Below are positions 57,733-64,000 of a stretch of 64,000 bases of DNA, in pieces. The translations under genes and the position numbers were made by a program. Numbering within the stretch: the first letter of the stretch is position 1; every line of letters begins with the position of its first letter. The notes under the pieces are model-generated. The model saw only the letters and a program-made list of their open reading frames with translations, was not told the origin of the DNA and made no database searches. The stretch is from UBA2241 sp963777895 (GTDB lineage: Bacteria > Actinomycetota > Thermoleophilia > UBA2241), in NCBI GenBank assembly GCA_963777895.1, contig CAVZSF010000005.1:682001-746000 (forward strand), given 5' to 3'.

Positions 57733-58505
57733 TCAGGCCTCCCTCTTGCGGATCTTGACGTACCAGCTTGCGGGCCTCCTGCGGCGTGAGCGCGGCCGAA
57801 GGTCTCGTCTTCGCCGAGGCGGACGGCGGGCGCGAGCGCGCAGGCGCCGATGCAGTTGACGGTCTGCAGCGTGAAGAGCAGGTCGGGCGTGGTGTCGCCG
57901 ACGCGATGTCGAGCTCCTGGGCGAAGGCCTCGGCGACCAGCGGGGCGCCGGCGACGTGGCACGCCGTGCCCATGCAGACGCTGATGACGTGCTTGCCGAC
58001 CGGCTCCAGGCGGAACTGGCTGTAGAAGCTCGCCACGCCGAAGACGCGCGAGAAGCGGCAGGCCCATCTCGGCGGCGATGTCCTCGAGCGCCTTGCGCGG
58101 CAGGTAGCCGTAGCGTCTCCTGCGTCGTGTGGAAGGCCTCGATGAGCCCGGAGCCTTCGCGGATGCGTGGCGACGACCGCGTCGAAGAGCTTGCATGTCG
58201 ACCTCGGGCTGGGCACGGCCTTGCGCGCGCGGCGCGCTCGGCGTCGACGTCGAAGGGCAGCTCCTCGAACTCGGGGCAGAAGTCGATCTCGATGCAGTCC
58301 ACCGGACAGGTGCGCTCGCACAGCGTGCAGGCGTAGCAGCGGTAGCCGCCGTCCTTGTCCTTGACGAGGTCGAAGAGGCCGACGCCCTTCGCCTTGTGCA
58401 TCAGCTCGCGCTTCTCGAAGTCGATGCCCTTGAGGACCTCGTAGAGGGCGGAGCCCTTGGGCTCGGTCCCTCGCTTGCCGTTGCCTCCGTTGCTGTCGCT
58501 GCCAT
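57733..58505 (-). CDS. nuoE: NuoE-like [2Fe-2S] subunit fused to a ferredoxin domain (frameshifted)
   Basis: About 257 residues. The N-terminal segment, readable as YEVLKGIDFEKRELM, leads to a ferredoxin-like domain (CYACTLCERTCPVDCIEI, about 50-70). A NuoE domain follows: AFHTTQETYGYLPRKAL, FGVASFYSQFRLEPVGKH, the ligand pair CMGTACHVAGAP and VNCIGACALAPAV. The cysteines give the expected [2Fe-2S] set. Breaks near 58480, 58190, 58110, 58050, 57900 and 57770. The start is placed at ATG 58505 but the N-terminus is uncertain. Normal NuoE lacks the ferredoxin, which may be the docking point for POR. Confidence 0.8.
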
Positions 58506-58515
58506 GGCCGTCACC

Positions 58516-59741
58516 TCAGTCCTCGCGCAGGTTCAGGTAGCGGCGCTCGACGGAGGCGCGCTTCTTCGACCTGGCCGCCTTCTGGAGCTCGGCGAACGCC
58601 TGCTCGATGTTGTCGGGGAAGATGTCGCGGCCGCCCAGCCCGTAGATGAAGGGCAGCACCTGGGGGCGCGGGTCGCAGTCGTAGAGCGCGGCGCGGATCT
58701 CGAGGAAGACCGGCCCGCCCTGGGCGCCGAACGAGTCGGCGCGGTCCATGACGCCCACGACCTTCACGTGCTGCAGGGCCTTGGCGTACGCCTCGTGCGG
58801 GAAGGGCCGGAAGGCGCGCACCCGCACCATGCCGGCCTTGACGCCCTTGGCGCGCAGCTTGTCGACGACCATGCGCGTGGTGCCGGCGGTGGAGCCGACG
58901 ACGACGATCGCCACCTCGGCGTCGTCGAGCCGATAGGGGTCGAGGAGGTCGTACTGCCGGCCGCGAGAGCTCGGCGTACTCGTCGGCGACGTCCTGGATG
59001 ACCTTGAAGGCCCGGTCCATGGCCCGGTTCTGGGCGACCTTGTGCTCGAAGTAGAAGCCGTGCAGGCCGTCGAACGGGCCGACGGTGACCGGGTGCTTGC
59101 GTGTCGAGCAGCGGGTTGATGGGCCGGTAGGGGCCGATGAACTCCCGGGCCGTCTCGTCGGAGCAGCATCTTCAGCGGCCCGATGGCCCCGCTGATCACG
59201 TAGCCGTCGTACATGTGCATCACCGGCGTGCGTACGTCCGTCGTGCTCGGCGATGCGGATCGCCTGCAGGCAGTTGTCGTAGGCCTCCTGGTGGTTCTCG
59301 CCGTAGAGCTGGATCCAGCCGGTGTCGCGGCCGCCCATCGTGTCGCGAGTGGTCGCAGTGGATGTTGATCGGGCCCGAGAGGGCGCGGTTCACCGTGGTC
59401 ATGACGATCGGCAGCCGGTACGACGCGGCGACGTAGAGGACCTCCCACATGAGGGCGAAGCCCTGGGAGGAGGTCGCCGTCATCGTCCGCGCGCCGCCGG
59501 CCGCCGAGCCGATCACGGCGCTCATCGCCGAGTGCTCGGACTCGACGGTGACGAACTCGCTGTCGACCTTGCCGTCGGCGACGAGCTGGGCGTAGAGCTG
59601 GACGACCTCGGTCTGCGGCGTGATGGGGTAGGCGCAGACGACGTCGGGGTCGATCTGACGCATCGCCTCGGCGACGGCCTCGTTGCCGGTGACGGCGACG
59701 GTGGTCGCGTCGAGCATGTTCTTGGCGTCGAGCGTGGTCAC
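58516..59741 (-). CDS. porA: 2-oxoacid:ferredoxin oxidoreductase alpha subunit (frameshifted)
   Basis: About 405 residues from GTG 59741 (GGAGTGAG upstream). Signatures: VAVTGNEAVAEAMRQI, CAYPITPQTEVVQLYAQLV, VTVESEHSAMSAVIGSAAGG, TATSSQGFALMWEVLYVAA, VNRALSGPINIHCDHS; later AEVAIVVVGSTAGTTRMVVD and DRADSFGAQGGPVFLEIRAAL. These define PorA of four-subunit pyruvate/2-oxoacid oxidoreductases. Breaks near 59345, 59235, 59165, 59105 and 58970. Pyruvate is the likeliest substrate but the sequence does not prove it. Confidence 0.88.
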
Positions 59742-59745
59742 CGTC

Positions 59746-60128
59746 TCACTCCTTCTCGTCGAGCTTCATGACGATCGCCCCGGTCGGGCACTCCTTGGCG
59801 CAGATGCCGCAGCCCTTGCAGTGGGCGAGGTCGACGCCGACCGCCTTGCCGTCCTCGACGATGATCGAGGCGTCGGGACAGTAGAAGTAGCAGAGCATGC
59901 AGCCGTCGCACTTCTCGGGGTCGATCAGCGGGCACATCGTGCGCCAGCCGCCGGTCTCGTTGTAGACGGAGTTGCCGGCCTCGGGGATCGTGGCGCCCAG
60001 CTGGTGCTTGTCGGGCCCCCACGTGTCGAGGTCGCTGACGTCCCACTTGGGCTTGGGGAGCTTCTTCTGGCGCGTGGCTTGCGCAGCGGAGCCGGCTTCT
60101 TGGCCGCGGCCTTCTTCTCGACGCTCAT
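59746..60128 (-). CDS. porD: 2-oxoacid:ferredoxin oxidoreductase delta subunit (ferredoxin)
   Basis: About 126 residues. A Lys/Ala-rich N-terminal extension (KKAAAKKPAP) leads, after a break near 60085, to the PorD domain: WRTMCPLIDPEKCDGCMLC with YFYCPDASI, and CKGCGICAKECPTGAI, the ligands for two [4Fe-4S] clusters. It carries electrons from PorB towards soluble ferredoxin or, here, perhaps to the NuoE/F subunits. The start overlaps the porG stop (ATGA). Confidence 0.88.
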
Positions 60129-60731
60129 TCGGCCTGGACCTCCTCGTAGCTGCGCGTGAGCGCCTGGATGTTGCCGTCGACGACCTTGGGCGGGAACTTC
60201 TTGCCGAAGTCGGCGCGCAGGAACTCGACGACGTCGTCGATGGGGAACATGCCGGTGATGCGCACGAGGGCGCCGACCATGGGGGTGTTGGGGATCGCGC
60301 GCCGGATCGTCTCGGTGGCGATCTTCGTGGCGGCCACGGTGTAGAGCTTGTGACCCTTCGAGCCCGTACTGGGTGCGCAGCTGCGCCGGCGGCCAGGTCG
60401 CTGTTGACGAGCACGATGGCGTCGGCGGGCGCGCCCTCGGTCGACGTCGACGATGCTGAGCAGCGACGGGTCGAGCACGACGACGATCTGCGGGTGCTCG
60501 ATGCCGGAGTAGACCTGGATGGGCTCGTCACTGATGCGCGTGAAGGCGACGATGGGGGCGCCGGACCGCTCGGGCCCGTACTCGGGGAAGGCCTGGAAGT
60601 AGCGGTTCTGGCCCAGGGCGACCTCGGCGACCATCTTGGCGGCCGTGACGGCGCCTTGCCCGCCGCGTCCGTGCCAGCGGATCTCGGTGAGACCGTGGGT
60701 CGACGCTTGCTGTCGTGGCTCTTGGTCGCAC
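60125..60731 (-). CDS. porG: 2-oxoacid:ferredoxin oxidoreductase gamma subunit (frameshifted)
   Basis: About 200 residues from GTG 60731, placed because GGAGG within the last codons of recR lies at correct spacing. The core reads EIRWHGRGGQGAVTAAKMVA, FQAFPEYGPERSGAPIVAF and later KIATETIRRAIPNTPMVGAL, all PorG hallmarks. Breaks near 60690, 60450, 60400 and 60362. It heads the POR genes three bases after recR, so POR expression starts inside a DNA-repair operon. Confidence 0.87.
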
Positions 60732-60734
60732 TCG

Positions 60735-61340
60735 TCAGTCCTCCTCGCGGCGCAGGTGCGGCGACCGGCGAAGGCGCGGCCGAGCGTGAGCTCGTCCGCG
60801 TACTCCAGGTCGCCGCCCACCGGCAGGCCGCTCGCCAGGCGCGTCACGCGGACGCGCGCGGGGAGCTGGTCGGCGACGTACATGGCCGTCGCCTCGCCGG
60901 TCATCGTCGGGTTGGTGGCCAGGATCACCTCGCTGCACCCTGTCGTCGACGCGCGCGAGCAGCTCGCCGATGTGCAGGTCGTCCGGGTCGACGCCGTCGA
61001 GCGGCGAGAGCGCGCCGCCGAGGACGTGGTAGAGACCGCGGAACTCGCCGGTGCGCTCGATCGGCACGATGTCCGCGGGCTGCTCGACGACGCAGATCAC
61101 GCGCGTCGTCGCGGCGCGCGTCGGCGCACACGATGCAGAGCTCGCCCTCGGCGAGGTTGAAGCAGCGCCGGCAGAAGCCGATGCTTCTCCTTGACCTCGA
61201 CGATCGGCTGCGGCGAGCGGCAGGACGTGCTCCGGCTTCTGGCGCAGGATGTGGAAGGCAAGGCGCTGCGCGCTGCGCGGGCCGATGCCCGGCAGGCGCG
61301 AGAGCTCCTTGATCAGCCTGTCGACCGCGGGTGAATACAT
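60735..61340 (-). CDS. recR: Recombination mediator RecR (frameshifted)
   Basis: About 200 residues, the normal RecR length. It begins MYSPAVDRLIKELSRLPGIG with helix-hairpin-helix PRSAQRLAFHILRQ, then the zinc finger IGFCRRCFNLAEGELCIVC, and a Toprim domain with VICVVEQPADIVPIERTG and YHVLGGALSPLDGVDPDDL. Breaks near 61215, 61190, 61120 and 60940; the last 60 residues are in another frame. RecR loads RecA at gaps with RecF/RecO. It follows dnaX and ybaB as in many bacteria and ends three bases before porG. Confidence 0.9.
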   Translation of the reverse strand: MYSPAVDRLIKELSRLPGIGPRSAQRLAFHILRQKPEHVLPLAAADRRGQGEASASAGAASTSPRASSASCAPTRAATTRVICVVEQPADIVPIERTGEFRGLYHVLGGALSPLDGVDPDDLHIGELLARVDDRVQRGDPGHQPDDDRRGDGHVRRRPAPRARPRDAPGERPAGGRRPGVRGRAHARPRLRRSPHLRREED

Positions 61341-61636
61341 GATGCACTCTCGTCTGCATGAATCATGCGCACCCACTCGCCACACTCGCGCCGGATGCGC
61401 CGGGAGCCCTTGCGGCCGCACGTCGACCCCGGCAGACCATGGGACTTCGGGGACTTGGCAGGGGCCGCGACAGCAACTCCGGAACCTAGGATACGCCCTT
61501 TGCCCAGGGATGGCGAGTCGCTCCGCAGGCTCGAGAAAAAGAGGACTACGGCAGTCCTGTATGCAGGACCCGTATCCGCTCGTTCGTGCGCGTGAACAGA
61601 GCGGGGAGGACGCCCGGTGAAGGCCGGGCGGGGGCT
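61341..61636. other. Intergenic gap between ybaB and recR
   Basis: About 296 bases, unusually long for this normally tight pair. I see no gene. A hairpin next to ybaB (61611-61630) and a short dyad near 61550-61570 are the only structures. I looked for a signal recognition particle RNA, often found near dnaX, and found no match. Confidence 0.5.
61611..61630 (-). terminator. Small hairpin after ybaB
   Basis: CGCCCGG and CCGGGCG pair around a six-base loop, seven bases past the ybaB stop. There is no T tract, so it may only attenuate. Confidence 0.35.
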
Positions 61637-61960
61637 CTAGAACAGGCCCGGGATGTTGGGCAGGTCGAGACCGCCGGTGGCGCCACCAAGCTTGCGCTGC
61701 GCGAGGTCCTGCGCCGAGCGCAGCGCCTCGTTGGTGGCCGCCGTGACGAGGTCCTGCAGCATCTCGACGTCGTCGGGATCGACCGCCTCGGGCTGGATGC
61801 GCACCTCGCGCACCTCGAGGTCGCCGCTCATGACGACAGTGACCATGCCGCCGCCGGCCGTGGCCTCGACCGTCTCGTTGGCGAGCTCTTCCTGGGCCTC
61901 GGCCATCTTGCGCTGCATCTCCTGGACCTGCTTCATCATCTTCTGGTACTGCGGGTTCAT
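61637..61960 (-). CDS. ybaB: YbaB/EbfC nucleoid-associated protein
   Basis: An intact 107-residue protein: a long N-terminal helix MNPQYQKMMKQVQEMQRKMA, then GGGMVTVVMSGDLEVREVRI, VEMLQDLVTAATNEALRSAQ and a Gly-rich end LDLPNIPGLF. It binds DNA as a dimer. The ATG follows AAGGAG. It lies between dnaX and recR as expected. Confidence 0.93.
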   Translation of the reverse strand: MNPQYQKMMKQVQEMQRKMAEAQEELANETVEATAGGGMVTVVMSGDLEVREVRIQPEAVDPDDVEMLQDLVTAATNEALRSAQDLAQRKLGGATGGLDLPNIPGLF

Positions 61961-62034
61961 GATGGCTGCGTCTCCTTGGCTGTGCGGGGCCTGGCGCGTC
62001 GTGCCGCGCGCTTGCGGTCCTGGCTACCTACCCC

Positions 62035-63987
62035 TCAATGGTTCTGGTCGAGCTCCTCGGCGTCCAGCACCTGCTTGGCGAGGTTGATCGTCTGCGTGAA
62101 GTCGAGCGTGGCCGGCCCGGGAGCGGTCTGATCCGGGGCCGCGGGCTGCTCCGCGTCTTCGCCCTCGGCCAGGACGAACTCGGGCGTCAGCTCCTGGCCG
62201 AGCGTCTCGGCCACCGCGGCGGCGAGCAGGTGGTCGTTGCCCGCTTCACGAGCGCGGTTGAGCGCGAAATTGGAGGCGAGGGCGACGGTCAGGCGACCCT
62301 CGCCGAGCGCCGTCGGTCGGGCGTCGCGCAGCAGGGCATAGAGCGGCACGCTGCTGGCCTGGACGCGTTGCAGCACGAGTTCCCAGGCGCGACGCACCCG
62401 GTCCAGGGTGAGGACGGCGCGCTCGGCCGGCTCTGCACCCGGTTGGCCGGGCGAGACCGGGGCGTCTGCCGGGGCCCTGCCGGGAGCGGACCCGGCGACC
62501 GGTTCGCTCACGGGCGCGGGCTGGCTTTGCCCGGCCGCCGGCCCCTCAGGCTCAGGGCGAGGTTCCCCGGACTCCGGAGGCGCCGGCGCATCCCCAGGCT
62601 GCTGGACGTCGGTCCTCGCTGCAGGCTCGTCCGGAAGCGGCCGCATCGGCTGAGCGGCGGGCGTCTGCCTGGCCGCGCCGGAGGCCGTCACGCCGGTCTG
62701 GCCAGGCGCCGCCGCATCGGCCTTGGCGCCGGCCGTCTCGCAGGCCGTAGCGCGTCGGCCGAGGCCGGCCTCGAGGCGCCGCAGGCGCTCCTCGAGGCCG
62801 GCCTGCGACGGCGTCGACCTGGGGGCGCGTGATCTTCACGAGCGCGAGCTCGAGCTGCAGGCGCGCGTCGAGGCCGTCCTTGATGTCGCGCTGTGCTTGT
62901 CCGAGCGTCTCGATCATCGCCACGAGCTCGCGCGGCGCCAGCTGGTGCGCCTGCGGCACCAGGCGCCGCACGAGCTGGTCGTCGAGCTCGACCGTCTGGC
63001 CCAGGACGCGCAGCGTCGCTTCGTCCTCGGCCGCGTCCTCGAGGTGCTGCAGCAGGAAGAGCTGACGCAGGTGCCGCAGCAGGTCGCGGATGAACTGCGG
63101 GTAGTCGACGCCCTCATTGGCGAGACGCTGGACGAACTGCAGGACGGCGGCCGTCTGCCGCTCGATGCAGAGGTCGGTGACCTCGAAGAGCAGGTCGCTG
63201 CCCGGTGACACCGAGAGCCTCGAGCACGTCGGCCGGCATGATCGCGCCGTCGGCGTAGGTGATCAGCTTCTCGAGGGTGCCGATGGCGTCGCGGAAGCCG
63301 CCCTGCGAGTGCCGGGCGATCTCGAGCAGGGCCGCCTCCTGGATCTCGATGGGCGGCCCGCCGCGCTCCTCCTCGCTGCGCTGGTTCTCGCTCTCGACGA
63401 TCCGTGCCAGCAGGCGGGCGATGTCGCCGACCTGCGGCCTGCGGAAGTCGAAGCGCTGGCAGCGCGAGAGGATGGTCTCGGGGATCTTGTGGGGCTCGGT
63501 GGTGGCGAGCACGAAGACGACGTTGGGAGGCGGCTCTTCGAGCGTCTTGAGCAGGGCGTTGAAGGCCTCCCGCGTGAGCATGTGGACCTCGTCGATGATG
63601 TAGACCTTGAAGCGGCCGTCGACGGGGGCGAAGGCGACGCGGTCGCGCAGCTCGCGCACGTCGTCGATGCTGCGGTTCGAGGCGGCGTCCATCTCGATCA
63701 CGTCCAGCGAGACCGCGTCGGCGATCGCGCGGCAGTGGTCGCAGACGCCGCAGGGATGCGCCGTCGGGCGCGTGTGCGGGGCGTCCGGCGTGCCCGGTGC
63801 AGTCGAGTGCCTTGGCGAGGATCCTCGCCGTGCTCGTCTTGCCCGTGCCGCGCGGTCCGGCGAAGACGTAGGCGTGCGCGACACTGTCGGTCTCGACCGC
63901 GTTCTTCAGGGTGCGGGCCACGTGGGCCTGGCCGGCCAGCTCGTCGAAGGTCTGGGGCCGGTATGCGCGATAGAGGGAGCGTCGCAT
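62035..63987 (-). CDS. dnaX: DNA polymerase III gamma/tau subunit (frameshifted)
   Basis: About 650 residues. The N-terminus YRAYRPQTFDELAGQAHV precedes Walker A FAGPRGTGKTSTARILAKAL, zinc-module cysteines (LDCTG; CGVCDHCRAIA), Walker B VYIIDEVHMLTREAFNALL, sensor 1 FVLATTEPHKIP and SRCQRFDFRRPQ. Domain III follows a break near 63215. The tau-like C-terminus is Pro/Ala-rich (about 435-520), then a DnaA-interacting-like helix-rich end closing LDAEELDQNH. Breaks near 63800, 63215, 62810 and 62740. It loads the sliding clamp at the replication fork. Confidence 0.92.
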
Positions 63988-64000
63988 GGGCAGCTAGTCT

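Noticed and set aside
61341..61636. Signal recognition particle RNA near dnaX/recR
   Set aside because: The conserved GGAAGCAGC-type apical motif was not found on either strand.
1..64000. CRISPR arrays, insertion sequences, tRNA or rRNA genes
   Set aside because: No regularly spaced repeats, transposase motifs or RNA gene signatures were seen.

Overview
The window is high-GC DNA, roughly 70 % by eye, with many GTG starts, GTGA/ATGA stop-start overlaps and several apparently leaderless genes. Gene content is that of an anaerobe with a folate-dependent (Wood-Ljungdahl-type) methyl branch, a four-subunit 2-oxoacid:ferredoxin oxidoreductase and O2-defence proteins. A deep-branching anaerobic Actinomycetota fits best; that is inference from gene style, because no rRNA gene is present. 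Many genes are broken by single-base indels. These are dense in 10.7-18.5, 21.5-26.7 and 53-63 kb and sparse in 28.8-47.5 kb. They look like uncorrected consensus errors, so broken genes are reported here as whole genes.

Layout. 0.1-10 kb: tandem methyltransferase, rubrerythrin/ferritin-like proteins under a SufR-like regulator, two PAS proteins (one inside a DUF438/hemerythrin protein behind a CRP/FNR-type promoter), a ZIP transporter, a degenerate metallo-beta-lactamase-fold protein, and an SPFH protein followed by a tiny ribbon-helix-helix gene. 10.3-18.5 kb (minus strand): hdrA-mvhD-metV-metF-hdrC-hdrB, a methylene-tetrahydrofolate reductase of the multi-subunit Hdr-coupled type; HdrA is a ~1490-residue fusion carrying a GltD-like NAD(P)H module. 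19-24.5 kb: class III aminotransferase, LapA-like protein, endonuclease III and a CtpE-like P-type ATPase. 24.7-30.8 kb: two-component system, DUF2318 protein and an FtsX-type ABC transporter resembling ferrous-iron uptake loci. 30.8-33 kb: ThiF/MoeB-type E1 enzyme and cysteine desulfurase. 33.1-42.6 kb: three overlapping or abutting genes for an FAD/Fe-S dehydrogenase, a divergent glutamate-synthase-like protein and a ~1550-residue glutamate-synthase-like fusion with reordered domains. 42.7-52.4 kb: giant secreted repeat protein, SGNH-like lipoprotein, MFS transporter, N-carbamoylputrescine amidase, RibD-C reductase, DUF488. 52.6-64 kb (minus strand): dnaX-ybaB-recR running into porG-porD-porA-nuoE-nuoF-(2Fe-2S/GltD)-porB.

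How it works together (inference). Two large flavin/Fe-S assemblies dominate: the MetVF-HdrABC-MvhD complex and the POR-NuoEF-GltD complex. Both place GltD- or NuoF-type NAD(P)H sites next to ferredoxin-type clusters, so both may exchange electrons between NAD(P)H and ferredoxin, one tied to methylene-THF reduction and the other to 2-oxoacid oxidation or synthesis. The glutamate-synthase-like locus is the least explained part: its internal amidotransferase-like domain cannot have the free N-terminal cysteine of class II glutaminases, and two neighbouring genes supply more flavin and Fe-S domains.
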